The notes: generated from the sequence alone by a model not told the origin. Positions 43,518 through 53,430 are shown, counted from the stretch's first letter. The stretch is 64,000 nucleotides of DNA from Georgenia wutianyii (GCF_006349365.1 NZ_CP040899.1:2852001-2916000), one strand, 5' to 3'. Translations and numbers: made by a program.

Positions 43518-45344
43518 ATGAACGGTCAGAGTGCACCGCACACCCCGCCCCCTCCCTCGTCCCCCGCCGCCGGGTTCTTCGACTCCGTGCGCCGCCTGGG
43601 CATCTGGCGCACGCCGGACCGCTGGGTGGGCGGCGTCGCCGCCGGCATCGGCCACCGCTACGGGCTCGACCCGCTGCTCGTGCGCGGCTTCTTCGTCGTC
43701 GTCAGCCTCTTCGGCGGCCTCGGCCTCGTCCTGTACGGCGTGGCCTGGGCGCTGCTGCCCGAGTCCTCCGACGGCCGCATCCACCTCGAGCAGGCGGTGC
43801 GGGGCCACTTCGACATCGCCCTCGCCGGGGCGGCCGCCGCGGTCATCGTCGGCCTCAGCCGCCCGGTGTTCTGGTGGAGCGGCGCGTGGTGGACGGTGCC
43901 GTGGGTGATCATCGTCGGCGTCGTCGTCGCCGTGGTGCTGCTGGGCCGTGAGGGCGGCACGCGGGCACCGTCGGGCGGGCCGCCCGCCGGCGGGCCGGTC
44001 CCGCCCCCGCCGCCCCCTGCGTCTCCGGCCTCCCCGGCCTCCCCGGACGCGACGACGCCCGGTACCGACCTCGTGCCCGGTCCTTGGGCCGCCGCCGCGC
44101 CGCACCCGGCCTACGACGTCCGCGAGGACGTCGACGCCCCCACCGTGCGCCCCGTGGACGCCACCCCGGCGGCCGACGTCACGACCCCCCTGCCGGCCAC
44201 CACTGCCACCCTGCCTGCGAGCGCCGAAGCCGCCGCCGCCGCCACGGCCCCGCTCCCCGCGCAGGACGCCGGCCCGACCACGCCCGGGGACACGACCACG
44301 ACGCTGCCCGCGGTCGACAGGACCGCAGCGGACGGGACCGCGCCCGACGCCGCGGCGCCGTCCCACTCGGCCGCCTCCCCCTCGGCCGCCTCGGCCTCCG
44401 ACAGCAGCAGCTCGTGGGCCGAGGCCTGGGGACTCGGCGGCACCTCCGACCCGCTGCCCGGCTCCGCACCCGGCGCCGCGCCCGGTAGTTCGTGGGGCAC
44501 CGGCGCCGCCTCCGACCCCCTGCCCGGCACCACCCCCGGCGCCGCCTGGGGCACCGGCGGCGCCTCCGACCCGCTGCCCGGGTGGGGCACCGGCACCCCG
44601 CCGGTCCCCCCGGGAACCGACCGGGGCACCGGAGGTACCCCGCCGGTCCCGGTGCCCGGGCCCGGCTCGCGGGCCACGAGCCTCGTGCTCGCCCTCGCGT
44701 TCCTCACCGCGGCCGGTGTGGCGCTGGCGAACCACCAGGGCGTGCTCGACGCGAACCCGTGGCTCGTCGGCGGCGGCGCCGTCCTCGCGGTGCTCGGCGC
44801 CGGGGTCCTCGTGAGCGGCCTGCGCGGCCGCACGCAGGGCGGTCTCGGGGTGCTCGCGCTCCTCATCGCCCTCGTCATGGTGCCGACCGCCGCAGCCGCG
44901 GCCGCGCTGCCCGGCTTCGCCCGGATCGGCTCGAGCGCCACGACGTGGGCCGGGGACCCGACGTGGGTCCCGCGCACCGCGGCCGACGCCGAGCGCGGCT
45001 TCTCGCTCGTCGCCGGTGAGCTCGTCGTCGACCTCTCCGAGCTCGACACGGACACCGACGTCACCGTCCCCGCGAGCGTCACCTTCGGCAACCTGCACCT
45101 CATCGTCCCGGAAGGCGCCGACGTCACCGTCGAGGCCGCCGTCGGGGCCGGGGAGGTCGTCGGCCGGCTCGACGACGAGTGGACCGGCCCGAACCTGCCC
45201 GTGTGGGGCTCCACCCGCACCGACGACTCGCTCACCAACGGCGTCGGCATCAGGACCACCCTCGCCCGGGAGGGCGACGGCCCGCGGATCACCGTCGACG
45301 CCGAGGTCAGCTTCGGCCAGCTCTACATCGAGGAGACGTCATGA
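43518..45344 (+). CDS. PspC-domain membrane protein with LiaF-like C-terminal domain
   Basis: A 608-residue protein. A PspC domain (about 25-85: GIWRTPDRWVGGVAAGIGHR, GVAWALLP) is followed by helices near 95-145. A long low-complexity Pro/Ala/Thr/Gly linker runs from about 150 to 395 (including repeats of ASDPLPG and GTGT/GAAW). Three more helices lie between 395 and 470. A C-terminal beta-helical domain (about 495-608) has FGNLHLIVPEGADVTVEA and VSFGQLYIEE, as in LiaF/cell-wall-active-antibiotic-response proteins. Probably a sensor or modulator of the adjacent two-component pair. ATG 43518; no Shine-Dalgarno. Confidence 0.85.
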   Translation: MNGQSAPHTPPPPSSPAAGFFDSVRRLGIWRTPDRWVGGVAAGIGHRYGLDPLLVRGFFVVVSLFGGLGLVLYGVAWALLPESSDGRIHLEQAVRGHFDIALAGAAAAVIVGLSRPVFWWSGAWWTVPWVIIVGVVVAVVLLGREGGTRAPSGGPPAGGPVPPPPPPASPASPASPDATTPGTDLVPGPWAAAAPHPAYDVREDVDAPTVRPVDATPAADVTTPLPATTATLPASAEAAAAATAPLPAQDAGPTTPGDTTTTLPAVDRTAADGTAPDAAAPSHSAASPSAASASDSSSSWAEAWGLGGTSDPLPGSAPGAAPGSSWGTGAASDPLPGTTPGAAWGTGGASDPLPGWGTGTPPVPPGTDRGTGGTPPVPVPGPGSRATSLVLALAFLTAAGVALANHQGVLDANPWLVGGGAVLAVLGAGVLVSGLRGRTQGGLGVLALLIALVMVPTAAAAAALPGFARIGSSATTWAGDPTWVPRTAADAERGFSLVAGELVVDLSELDTDTDVTVPASVTFGNLHLIVPEGADVTVEAAVGAGEVVGRLDDEWTGPNLPVWGSTRTDDSLTNGVGIRTTLAREGDGPRITVDAEVSFGQLYIEETS

Positions 45345-45547
45345 GCGACCACACCAGCGCGCACCGCACGAGCCGCGGACCGCGTGTCGGCACCATCGTC
45401 TGGGGGATCATCCTGCTCCTCCTCGGGCTCGGGGTCCTCGCCGTCGGGGCGGGGCTGACGATCGACCTCGAGGCCGCGCTCATCGGGCTGCTCGCCCTCG
45501 CGGGCGTCGGCCTCCTCGTCAAGGCGTTGGTCGCCCGCGGCGACTGA
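45341..45547 (+). CDS. Small two-helix membrane protein
   Basis: A 68-residue protein: polar N-terminus, then TIVWGIILLLLGLGVLAVGAG and ALIGLLALAGVGLLVKAL. It overlaps the PspC gene stop as ATGA and is followed by a strong hairpin, so it ends this operon. Small partners with a GIILLLLG helix are common beside PspC/LiaF-type genes; function unknown. Confidence 0.75.
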   Translation: MSDHTSAHRTSRGPRVGTIVWGIILLLLGLGVLAVGAGLTIDLEAALIGLLALAGVGLLVKALVARGD

Positions 45548-45556
45548 GGACGCAGG

Positions 45557-45601
45557 AACGCCGAGAGCCGGCCCGTTGTGCACGGGCCGGCTCTCGGCGT
45601 T
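45557..45601. terminator. Perfect 20-bp bidirectional terminator hairpin
   Basis: Arms 45557-45576 and 45582-45601 are exact 20-nt inverted complements around a 5-nt loop (TGTGC). It lies between the convergent PspC operon and the 45617 gene, with T-rich flanks on the plus side (TTGTGT), so it can serve both strands. Confidence 0.85.
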
Positions 45602-45616
45602 GTGTGGTGCTGGAGG

Positions 45617-46129
45617 TCAGGCGACGGGCTCGCGGACCGGGGCCGCGGCGGGGCCGGCGGTGGCGGGGGCCTTGGCCAGCTGGTTCATGCCCAGGCCCAG
45701 GAGGACGAACAGGGCGCCGAGGCCGATGACCAGGGCGGCCACGCCGTAGGAGACGACCGAGGTGAACAGCGAGGCGCGGAGGAAGGACGCGTTCATCACG
45801 GAGGTGCGCTGCTCCTGGAGCTCGGTGTGCTCGGGGCTCCCGGGCTCGAACTCACGCATCGCGGTGCCGAGCTCGGCGTAGGTGCGGCCCTCGGTGCCGG
45901 CCAGCGCGTGGGTGTTGATGATGTCGGCCTGGGCGAACGCGGAGAACGGACCCTGCACCTCGGCGCCGGCGAGGAACGCGGCGTCGTCGGGAACGGTGAT
46001 GTTCTCGGCCTTGAGCTGGCTGGTCACCATGCCCCAGGTCACGCCGCCGGCGACGATGAAGATGATGCCGGCAACGATGGCGATGATGCCGGCGAGGCGG
46101 GCGATTCCGGTGCCGCGGGTGGTGCTCAT
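45617..46129 (-). CDS. Conserved actinobacterial membrane protein ('LigA-like' by name only)
   Basis: A 170-residue protein with one N-terminal helix (LAGIIAIVAGIIFIVAGGVTW), an extracytoplasmic middle region (about 35-105) containing ENITVPDDAAFLAG and NTHALAGTEGRTYAELG, and a C-terminal helix pair (ASLFTSVVSYGVAALVIGLG, ALFVLLGLGM). Relatives are often labelled aromatic-ring-opening dioxygenase LigA, which nothing in the sequence supports. ATG 46129 has AAGGGA upstream. The leader is GC-hairpin-rich (repeated GGCCTCG around 46150-46200) and may be long. Confidence 0.75.
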   Translation of the reverse strand: MSTTRGTGIARLAGIIAIVAGIIFIVAGGVTWGMVTSQLKAENITVPDDAAFLAGAEVQGPFSAFAQADIINTHALAGTEGRTYAELGTAMREFEPGSPEHTELQEQRTSVMNASFLRASLFTSVVSYGVAALVIGLGALFVLLGLGMNQLAKAPATAGPAAAPVREPVA

Positions 46130-46603
46130 GGTGGTGGTCCCTTTCGATCGTGGCCTCGGAGGCCCCGAGGTTGTGGCCTCGCTTTCGAGGTCCTGAGGAC
46201 GATCCTGGCATTCCGGATTGTCCGGTTCAGGGCCAATGGTCCCAGTACAGGCGTTTTTTACCGCACCTGACGACGTGACCTGGGACACCCGTCCGCCAGG
46301 TCGGCCGAGCTGCTGCCCACGCCCGCCCAGCGGGCCGCAGCCGCCCCTCACCCGGCCCGGGAAGGCGTGAACTGCCAGGTCAGGGGCCTGACCGCCGCCG
46401 CGGCCCGCCCGCAGGCGGTCGCCGGAGCTGACCGTTCGAGCATGCTCCGCGCACCCGTGCCGCGCGAGACCTGCCAGCACGTCCTGCCGCGTGCCCGGAA
46501 TGCCCGATGCGGTGCGGCGTGTCGCGCGCGTGTCGCCGACTTGGTGGCAGGAAACGCGACGGCGGGCGCGCGAGAGTTGAGCGCGCGGGCCGCCGCCGGG
46601 GCG
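46130..46603. other. Intergenic region with an 80-bp dispersed repeat
   Basis: About 470 bp between the 45617 gene start and the glycosyltransferase stop. The left part is the promoter and leader of the 45617 gene (a GTAAAAAACG tract near 46250 is strikingly AT-rich). A GGTCAGG-GG-CCTGACC hairpin sits at 46378-46393. The 80-bp dispersed repeat is at 46471-46550. No gene is evident. Confidence 0.65.
46471..46550 (+). repeat. 80-bp dispersed element with inverted-repeat ends, copy 1
   Basis: Runs from CTGCCAGCACGTC to GACTTGGTGGCAG, so its ends are imperfect inverted repeats. The right half (GCGGCGTGTCGCG, CGTGTCGCCGAC) is the best conserved part. An ungapped comparison with the reverse complement of 53491-53570 gives about 64 identical positions of 80. 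Confidence 0.85.
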
Positions 46604-47773
46604 TCAGAGAGCCGCGCCGGCTCGCTCGTAGAGCCGCTCGCAGGCCGCGCGGACGTCGCGCCAGTCGGCCGCGGGCGGCACCGTCCGGGCATGGGCGCGC
46701 AGGCGGCCGAGGAGGTCGCGGTCCTCGGCGAGCCGGACGACGGCGTTGGTGAGGGCGGCGTCGGAGGCGGCGTCACCGAGGCCGTCGCTGCGGTCCGGGG
46801 TGAGCAGCCCGTCGACGCCGTCGGTGATGTACTCGCTGACCCCGGTGCCCCGGCCGGCGACCACCGGCAGCCCGGCGGCGCGGGCCTCGAGCCCGGCGAT
46901 GCCGAAGGCCTCGAGCTGGGCGGGGGCGACGAAGACGTGCTCCTGGGCGTACCGCGCGGCGAGCTCGTCGCGGTGCAGGCCCCCGAGGAGCGAGACGACG
47001 TCCTCCAGGCGGTGGTGGCGCACGAGCGCGCGCACGCGCGTCTCCTCCGGCCCGGAGCCGATGACGGTGAGGTGGACGCGAGGTGCGCCCCCGGGCCCCG
47101 GCCCCAGCCGCCGGTGGGCCTCGGCGACGATCTCGACGAGCGGGGCCACCCGCTTGCGGGGAGCCATGCGCTGGGTGGCGACGAGCCGCAGCGGGCCGTG
47201 CTCCACGGCCGGGCCGGCGCCCGTCGGTCGCCACTCCTCGACGTCCAGGCCGTTCGGCACGACGAGGACGTCCTCGCGCCTGAGCATGCGCGCCACGCGC
47301 TCCCCCGCGACCCGGGAGACGGCGGAGACGGCCGCCCCCTCACCCGGCAGGTGGGCGAGCCGCGTCAGACCGCGGAAGCCGGTGACGAAGCCGTCGAGCA
47401 TGCAGTGCCACGTGACGGCGAGCGGCACGCCCTTGAGGTGGGCAGCGACGACCCCGTCGAGAGCGAACGGGGAGACGACCCCGGCGTGGACGTGGACGAC
47501 GTCGGGGCGCAACCGGGTCACCGCCTCGCGCAGGAGCCAGGTGCCGCGCGGGTTGACCGGCACCCCGAGGGTGAGCGCGGAGGCCATCCGGTGCACGCGC
47601 ACGCCGGAGCCCAGCACCCGCGTGGCGCGGCGGGCGCCGTCGGCCCCCGCCGTCGCCGTCGCGACGTGGACGTCGAACCCGGCCGCGGCCTGGTGGACGG
47701 CGAGGTCGTGCACCTGCGTCTCGATCCCTCCCGTGCGGGGAGGGAAGCAGTCCGAGACGTGGAGGACCCTCAT
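46604..47773 (-). CDS. Glycosyltransferase family 4 protein
   Basis: A 389-residue GT-B glycosyltransferase. The N-terminal acceptor domain has [20 protein letters not shown] and [14 protein letters not shown]. The C-terminal donor domain has [33 protein letters not shown] and the EX7E-type [19 protein letters not shown]. Donor and acceptor are not predictable; phosphatidylinositol mannoside or other glycolipid assembly is possible. The ATG at 47773 overlaps the guaA stop as ATGA, so it is coupled to guaA despite an unrelated role. GTG 47779 is an alternative start. Confidence 0.9.
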   Translation of the reverse strand: MRVLHVSDCFPPRTGGIETQVHDLAVHQAAAGFDVHVATATAGADGARRATRVLGSGVRVHRMASALTLGVPVNPRGTWLLREAVTRLRPDVVHVHAGVVSPFALDGVVAAHLKGVPLAVTWHCMLDGFVTGFRGLTRLAHLPGEGAAVSAVSRVAGERVARMLRREDVLVVPNGLDVEEWRPTGAGPAVEHGPLRLVATQRMAPRKRVAPLVEIVAEAHRRLGPGPGGAPRVHLTVIGSGPEETRVRALVRHHRLEDVVSLLGGLHRDELAARYAQEHVFVAPAQLEAFGIAGLEARAAGLPVVAGRGTGVSEYITDGVDGLLTPDRSDGLGDAASDAALTNAVVRLAEDRDLLGRLRAHARTVPPAADWRDVRAACERLYERAGAAL

Positions 47774-49368
47774 TCCCACTCGATGGTGCCCGGGGGCTTG
47801 CTCGTGACGTCGAGCACGACGCGGTTGACCTCGGGCACCTCGTTGGTGATCCGGCTGGAGATCCGGGCGAGGACCTCGTAGGGCACGCGCGACCAGTCGG
47901 CCGTCATCGCGTCCTCCGAGCTCACCGGCCGCAGCACGATCGGGTGGCCGTAGGTGCGGCCGTCACCCTGGACCCCGACCGACCGGACGTCGGCGAGCAG
48001 GACGACGGGGCACTGCCAGATGTCCCGGTCCAGGCCGGCCGCGGTGAGCTCGGCGCGGGCGATGGCGTCCGCGGCGCGCAGGACGGCGAGCCGCTCGGCG
48101 TCGACCGCGCCGACGATCCGGATGCCCAGGCCGGGGCCGGGGAAGGGCTGGCGCCACACGATGGCCTCGGGCACCCCGAGCTCCAGGCCCACGGCGCGGA
48201 CCTCGTCCTTGAACAGGGTGCGCAGCGGCTCGACGAGCTCGAACTGCAGGTCCTCGGGCAGCCCGCCGACGTTGTGGTGGGACTTGATGTTCGCCGCGCC
48301 CTCACCGCCGCCGGACTCCACGACGTCGGGGTAGAGGGTGCCCTGGACGAGGAAGCGGACCTCCTCGTCGTGGCCGGCCTCCGCGACGATCTCGCGGGCG
48401 GCCGCCTCGAAGGTGCGGATGAACTCGCGGCCGATGATCTTGCGCTTGGTCTCGGGGTCGGTCACCCCGGCGAGCGCGTCGAGGAACTGCCGGCTCGCGT
48501 CGACGACCTTGAGGTTGACGCCGGTCGCGGCGACGAAGTCCTGCTCGACCTGCTCGGCCTCACCGGCGCGCAGCAGCCCGTGGTCGACGAACACGCAGGT
48601 GAGCTGGTCGCCCACGGCCTTCTGGACGAGGGCGGCGGCCACCGAGGAGTCGACGCCGCCGGACAGCCCGCAGATGACGCGCGCGTCGCCGACCTGCGCG
48701 CGGATCGCGGCGACCTGCTCGGCGATGACGTTGCCCGCGGTCCACGTCGGCTGCAGACCCGCGCCGTCGTAGAGGAAGCGCTCGAGCGCGGCCTGGCCGA
48801 AGTCGGAGTGGCGGACCTCGGGGTGCCACTGCATCCCGAAGAGGCGCCGCTCGCGGTCCTCGAAGGCCGCGACCGGCGCGCCCGGGGAGGTGGCGAGGAC
48901 GGAGAAGCCCTCGGGGGCCTGCTGGACGGCGTCCCCGTGGCTCATCCACACCTGCTGGTGCTCGGGCGTGCCCTCGAGGAGGGTGCCGGCGGCGCACAGC
49001 TCGACGACGGTCGCGCCGTACTCGCGGTCACCGGTGCGCGCGACGCTGCCACCGAGCGCCGAAGCCATGGCCTGGAAGCCGTAGCAGATGCCGAGGACGG
49101 GCACGCCGGCCGCGAAGAGCTCGGGGTCCACGCCGGGGGCGTCCTCGGCGTACACCGAGGCGGGGCCGCCGGACAGGATGATCGCCGCGGGGTCCTTGGC
49201 GAGGATGCGGTCCACCGGCAGGGTGTGGGGGACGATCTCGGAGTACACCCCGGCCTCCCGCACCCGGCGGGCGATGAGCTGGGCGTACTGGGCGCCGAAG
49301 TCGACGACGAGGACGGGGCGGGGCGTAGCGGCCCGCTCGGCTGTGGTGGGGGCGTCGGTCATGCTCAC
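47770..49368 (-). CDS. guaA: GMP synthase (glutamine-hydrolysing)
   Basis: A 532-residue enzyme aminating XMP to GMP. The class I amidotransferase domain has [28 protein letters not shown] (nucleophile Cys near 95) and [13 protein letters not shown] (His, Glu). The ATP pyrophosphatase domain has [17 protein letters not shown], and the C-terminal dimer domain ends in [10 protein letters not shown]. Start: GTG 49368 is preceded by TACGCT with a 6-nt gap, and it also overlaps the upstream DUF3817 stop (GTGA). ATG 49362 is the alternative. It can thus be read from a leaderless transcript or by coupling. Confidence 0.96.
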   Translation of the reverse strand: MSMTDAPTTAERAATPRPVLVVDFGAQYAQLIARRVREAGVYSEIVPHTLPVDRILAKDPAAIILSGGPASVYAEDAPGVDPELFAAGVPVLGICYGFQAMASALGGSVARTGDREYGATVVELCAAGTLLEGTPEHQQVWMSHGDAVQQAPEGFSVLATSPGAPVAAFEDRERRLFGMQWHPEVRHSDFGQAALERFLYDGAGLQPTWTAGNVIAEQVAAIRAQVGDARVICGLSGGVDSSVAAALVQKAVGDQLTCVFVDHGLLRAGEAEQVEQDFVAATGVNLKVVDASRQFLDALAGVTDPETKRKIIGREFIRTFEAAAREIVAEAGHDEEVRFLVQGTLYPDVVESGGGEGAANIKSHHNVGGLPEDLQFELVEPLRTLFKDEVRAVGLELGVPEAIVWRQPFPGPGLGIRIVGAVDAERLAVLRAADAIARAELTAAGLDRDIWQCPVVLLADVRSVGVQGDGRTYGHPIVLRPVSSEDAMTADWSRVPYEVLARISSRITNEVPEVNRVVLDVTSKPPGTIEWE

Positions 49369-49781
49369 CGGGCCAGCGTAGACGCGGGGCGCGACACGAC
49401 GCGCGGGAGGTCCGTCGCGAACCACGACGCCGCGCGGTGCTCCATGACGAAGGACAGCACCGGGACGACGCCGGCGACGACGAGGGCGGCCATCCGGCCC
49501 AGGCCCCAGCGCATCGTCGACCAGAGGTTGAAGACGCTCACGAGGTAGACGACGTAGATCCAGCCGTGGGCGAAAGGGATCCAGGCGATCCACGACGTGA
49601 CGTCGGGCCCCACCTGGACGAGGTAGACGAGCACCATCTCGACGACGAGCAGGAGGAGCATCACACCTGTGACGAATGCCATGACCTGGTAGAACCGCCA
49701 GGCTCCTCTCGCCTTGCGCTCTCGCTCGGCGCGCAGCGCCGTGCCCGGTCCTGCCGCGGTCTCCGTGGACTCCTCGCTCAC
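49365..49781 (-). CDS. DUF3817 membrane protein
   Basis: A 138-residue membrane protein with three helices: [40 protein letters not shown] and [20 protein letters not shown]. The [16 protein letters not shown] stretch and the [11 protein letters not shown] start are the DUF3817 pattern. Function unknown; it often stands next to guaA in actinobacteria, as here. GTG 49781 has GGAGGAGGA upstream. Confidence 0.85.
   Translation of the reverse strand: MSEESTETAAGPGTALRAERERKARGAWRFYQVMAFVTGVMLLLLVVEMVLVYLVQVGPDVTSWIAWIPFAHGWIYVVYLVSVFNLWSTMRWGLGRMAALVVAGVVPVLSFVMEHRAASWFATDLPRVVSRPASTLAR
49375..49380 (-). promoter_or_regulatory. Leaderless-type -10 box of guaA inside the DUF3817 gene
   Basis: TACGCT on the minus strand, 6 nt before GTG 49368, lies within the last codons of the upstream gene. 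Confidence 0.5.
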
Positions 49782-49879
49782 TTCTCCTCCTCCGTTGCCC
49801 GCCTCTACGGGTCGGCCCCAGTGTCTCAGGAGCGCCGGGCACGGCGGAAAACAGGCTGAGGACGCGCGGCGCGCCGACG

Positions 49880-49885
49880 TAGGCT
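49880..49885 (+). promoter_or_regulatory. Leaderless-type -10 box of the ABC exporter operon
   Basis: TAGGCT, 7 nt before GTG 49893; no ribosome-binding site visible. Confidence 0.55.
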
Positions 49886-49892
49886 CGACGCC

Positions 49893-51668
49893 GTGCTCGA
49901 CGTCCCGACCGGCCACCCCGGCCACCCCTCCCTCCGGTCCCCGACGGCGTACCTCCTGTGGACCGGCCGCGGCGCATGGCGCACCCTCGTCGTCGCCTGC
50001 CTGCTCACCTCTGCCGTCTCGCTCGCCGGCGCGGCGGTCCCGCTGCTCCTGGGCCTCGCGCTCGACGCGGGCCTGGAGGACGGCGTGTCCGCCCGGCTGC
50101 TGTGGCTCGCCCTCGCCCTCGTGGCCGTCGGCCTGTTCAGCGCCGTCGCCACGAGCCTGGGCCACGCCGCCGAGGTCGGCGGGTGGCTGCACGGCTCCTT
50201 CACCACCACCCGCCTCGTCGGCCACCACGTGAGCCGCACGGGCCCGGCGATCGGTGAGGAGCTGCCCACCGGCGAGGTCGTCAGCGCCGTCGCCCACGAC
50301 TCCTTCCAGGTCGGCAACGTCCTGGAGATGCTGCCCGCCTTCGTCGGCGGGCTCGCGGGCTACCTCGCGGTCACCCTCTACATGCTCCAGCAGTCCCCGA
50401 GCCTCGGGATCGTCGTCGCGCTCGGGCTGCCGCTCGTCACCGTCGTCGTCTCCTTCCTCATCCGCCCCCTCCAGGCGCGGCAGAAGGAGCAGCGCGACGC
50501 CACCGGGCGCCTCGCGACGCTCGCCACCGACACCGTCTCCGGCCTGCGGATCCTGCGCGGGATCGGCGGCGAGGAGGTCTTCGCCGAGCGGTACCGCGCC
50601 CAGTCCCAGCGGGTGCGCGCGGCCGGCGTGCGGGTCGCCGGCCTGTCCTCGGTGCTCGAGGCGCTCCAGGTGCTCCTGCCCGGCCTGTTCGTCGCGTGCG
50701 TCGTGTGGCTCGGGGCGCGCCAGACGATCGAGGGCACCATCACCCCCGGCCAGCTCGTCACCTTCTACGGGTTCACCGCGTTCCTCTCCGAGCCGCTGCG
50801 CTGGGTCACCCAGTTCCTCAACTTCTTCACCCGCGCCCGCGTCGCCGCCCGCAAGATCATCGGCGTGCTCTCCGTGACGCCGGAGGCGGGCAGCCTCGCC
50901 GAGTCCGAGGCCGCCGACTCCCTGCCCGTGCCGGTCGTGCCCACGACGCCGGGCCGGCTCGTCGACGAGACCTCGGGCGTGGAGCCGGTGCCCGGCGGGC
51001 TCACCGCCGTCGTCACCACCCGCCCCGGGGAGGGCGAGGCCCTCGCCGCGCGCCTCGGGCGCCTCGACGACCGCTCTGCCGGCTCGGTCCTCCTCGACGG
51101 CGTACCCCTGGGCGACCTGCCGCTCGCCGAGGTCCGCCGCCGCGTCGTCGTCGCCTCCTCCGCGCCGCAGCTGTTCACCGGCACGCTGCGCAGCGCGCTC
51201 GACGCGCGCGCCGACGGGATCGAGGACGCGGCGCTCCTGCGCGCCCTCGAGGCGGCCGACGCCCACGACGTCCTCGAGTCCCTCCCCGAGGGCCTGGACG
51301 GCGCGATCACCGAGAAGGGCCGCTCCCTGTCCGGCGGCCAGCGGCAGCGCGTCGCGCTCGCCCGCGCGCTGCTCACCGAGGCACAGGTGCTCGTCCTCGT
51401 CGAGCCGACCAGCGCCGTCGACGCCCACACCGAGGCGCGGATCGCCCAGCGGACCGCGGCCTACCGCCGCGGGCGCACGACCGTCGTCCTCACCGCCTCC
51501 CCGCTCGTCCTGGAGCAGGCCGACGAGGTCGTCCTGCTCGACGACGGCGTCGTCCGCTCCCGCGGCCGGCACCGCGACCTGCTCGCCCGCGCCGCGTCCG
51601 GCGACCCTGACGCACAGGCCTACCACGACGTCGTCGGCCGCTCCCTCGCCCCCTCGGAGGTGGTCTGA
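49893..51668 (+). CDS. ABC exporter subunit with a degenerate nucleotide-binding domain
   Basis: A 591-residue half-transporter: six-helix exporter domain (about 25-325) and an NBD (about 355-575). The NBD keeps the signature LSGGQRQR (about 478), but the Walker A is TRPGEGEAL with no Lys, the Walker B lacks its Asp ([12 protein letters not shown]), and the H-loop His is gone (TASPL). It cannot hydrolyse ATP alone and must pair with the next protein. GTG 49893 lies 7 nt after TAGGCT, so the mRNA is probably leaderless; the next gene starts at the stop (TGATG). Confidence 0.92.
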   Translation: MLDVPTGHPGHPSLRSPTAYLLWTGRGAWRTLVVACLLTSAVSLAGAAVPLLLGLALDAGLEDGVSARLLWLALALVAVGLFSAVATSLGHAAEVGGWLHGSFTTTRLVGHHVSRTGPAIGEELPTGEVVSAVAHDSFQVGNVLEMLPAFVGGLAGYLAVTLYMLQQSPSLGIVVALGLPLVTVVVSFLIRPLQARQKEQRDATGRLATLATDTVSGLRILRGIGGEEVFAERYRAQSQRVRAAGVRVAGLSSVLEALQVLLPGLFVACVVWLGARQTIEGTITPGQLVTFYGFTAFLSEPLRWVTQFLNFFTRARVAARKIIGVLSVTPEAGSLAESEAADSLPVPVVPTTPGRLVDETSGVEPVPGGLTAVVTTRPGEGEALAARLGRLDDRSAGSVLLDGVPLGDLPLAEVRRRVVVASSAPQLFTGTLRSALDARADGIEDAALLRALEAADAHDVLESLPEGLDGAITEKGRSLSGGQRQRVALARALLTEAQVLVLVEPTSAVDAHTEARIAQRTAAYRRGRTTVVLTASPLVLEQADEVVLLDDGVVRSRGRHRDLLARAASGDPDAQAYHDVVGRSLAPSEVV

Positions 51669-53401
51669 TGCAGCTGCCCGTCGCCGACAACCGGCGCGTG
51701 CGCGCGTTCGCCGGGCGCCTGCTGCGCACCCACCGGCGCCCGCTCGCCGTCGTCGTCCTCCTCCAGGCGCTGGCCGCCGTCGCCGCGCTCGCCCTGCCGT
51801 GGATGCTCGGCGGGCTCGTCGACGCCGTCGCCCAGGGCACCACGCGCCGGTACGTCGACACCGTCGCGCTGTGGCTCGTCGGGGTGGTCCTCGTGCAGTC
51901 GGTCGTCACCCGGTACGCCCAGCGCAGCGCGATGCTGCTCGGCGAGGAGGTCTTCGCCGGGCTGCGCGAGCGCTTCCTCCTCGGGGTCACGCACCTGCCG
52001 CTGTCGACCGTCGAGCGCGCCGGCACCGGCGACCTCCTCGGCCGCACGACCAACGACATCGACCGCGTCCAGTGGGCGGTGCGCTTCGGCGTGCCCCGCC
52101 TCCTCGTGACGTCGACGACGATCCTCCTCACCTTCGGCGCCGCGCTCCTCGCCGCGCCGCTCGTCGCGCTCGCGATGCTCGTCGGCGTGCCCGTGCTCGT
52201 CCTCGCCACCCGCCGCTACCTCAAGCGCTCGGCGCCGGCCTACCGCGCGAACGCCGCCGCCTACGCCGACCTCAACGGCGTGCTCACCGAGTCCGCGGAG
52301 CACGCGGCCACGGTCGACGCCCTCTCCCTGGGCGCGGTCCGCCGCGAGCAGGCGGACGCCGCCGTCGCCGAGGCGTGGACCTGGGAGACCGTCACCCTGA
52401 AGCTGCGGATGTCGGTCTTCTTCTGGACCGTGCTCTCCTTCTCGCTGCCGGTCGCCGCCGTCGTCGTGTGGGGCGGGTACCTCACCGGCGCCGGTCTCAC
52501 GACGATCGGCGCGGTCACCACGGTGGCGCTGTACGTCATCCAGGTCCGCGGGCCGCTGTTCGAGCTGCTCATGTGGGTCGACGAGGTGCAGGTCGCGACC
52601 GCGAGCCTCGCCCGCATCGTCGGCATCGAGCTCATCGCGCCCGACCGTGAGCCCGGCACCGCCCGGCCCGCCAGCGAGGACGTCCGCGCCGAGGAGGTGC
52701 GTTACGCCTACCGCGAGGGCGAGGACGTGCTCCACGGCATCGACCTCACGCTCGCCCCCGGGGAGCGGCTCGCCATCGTCGGCCCCTCGGGCGCGGGCAA
52801 GTCGACCTTCGGGCGGATGCTCGCCGGCATCCACCCGCCCACCGGGGGCCGGGTGACCGTCGGGGGCGTCCCGCTCGTCGACCTGCCCGAGGACGAGCTG
52901 CGCCGTCACGTCGCACTCGTCACCCAGGAGCACCACGTCTTCGTCGGGACCGTCGCGGACAACCTGCGACTGGCCCGCCACGACGCGGCGGAGGCCGACC
53001 TCGTCCGCGCGCTCGCCGCGGTGGACGCCGCCGAGTGGGTGGCCGCGCTGCCGCAGGGCCTGCACACCGAGGTGGGCTCGGGCGGGCTCACGCTCACCCC
53101 GGCCCAGGCCCAGCAGCTCGCCCTCGCCCGGCTCGTCCTGCTCGACCCGCACACCCTCGTCCTCGACGAGGCGACGTCGCTGCTCGACCCCCGCGCGGCG
53201 CGCCACCTCGAGCGCTCCCTGTCGGCGCTGCTCACCGGCCGGACCGTGGTGGCGATCGCCCACCGCCTCCACACGGCGCACGACGCCGACCGCGTCGCGG
53301 TCATGGAGGACGGCCGCATCGCCGAGATCGGCCCGCACGAGGCCCTCGTCGCCGCCGGCGGCGAGTACGCGGCCCTCTGGGAGTCCTGGCAGCAGGAGTG
53401 A
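51668..53401 (+). CDS. ABC exporter subunit with intact Walker motifs and altered signature
   Basis: A 577-residue half-transporter: exporter domain (about 15-325) and NBD (about 340-577). Walker A GPSGAGKST (about 374), Q-loop VTQEHHVF, Walker B LVLDEATSLLD (about 496) and H-loop AIAHRL (about 530) are intact, but the signature is LTPAQAQQ instead of LSGGQ. With its partner it would form one working ATP site (its Walker A/B plus the partner's LSGGQ) and one dead site. The substrate is unknown. A 10-bp hairpin follows the stop. Confidence 0.93.
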   Translation: MQLPVADNRRVRAFAGRLLRTHRRPLAVVVLLQALAAVAALALPWMLGGLVDAVAQGTTRRYVDTVALWLVGVVLVQSVVTRYAQRSAMLLGEEVFAGLRERFLLGVTHLPLSTVERAGTGDLLGRTTNDIDRVQWAVRFGVPRLLVTSTTILLTFGAALLAAPLVALAMLVGVPVLVLATRRYLKRSAPAYRANAAAYADLNGVLTESAEHAATVDALSLGAVRREQADAAVAEAWTWETVTLKLRMSVFFWTVLSFSLPVAAVVVWGGYLTGAGLTTIGAVTTVALYVIQVRGPLFELLMWVDEVQVATASLARIVGIELIAPDREPGTARPASEDVRAEEVRYAYREGEDVLHGIDLTLAPGERLAIVGPSGAGKSTFGRMLAGIHPPTGGRVTVGGVPLVDLPEDELRRHVALVTQEHHVFVGTVADNLRLARHDAAEADLVRALAAVDAAEWVAALPQGLHTEVGSGGLTLTPAQAQQLALARLVLLDPHTLVLDEATSLLDPRAARHLERSLSALLTGRTVVAIAHRLHTAHDADRVAVMEDGRIAEIGPHEALVAAGGEYAALWESWQQE

Positions 53402-53404
53402 CGG

Positions 53405-53430
53405 GGGCGGCGGGCACTCCCCCGCCGCCC
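53405..53430 (+). terminator. Hairpin terminator after the ABC operon
   Basis: Perfect 10-bp stem GGGCGGCGGG (53405-53414) with 53421-53430, 6-nt loop. Confidence 0.6.

Noticed and set aside
46130..46603. A tRNA or other structured RNA gene in this gap
   Set aside because: I looked for a cloverleaf and a CCA-type end and saw none; the hairpins here belong to the leader and the 80-bp element.
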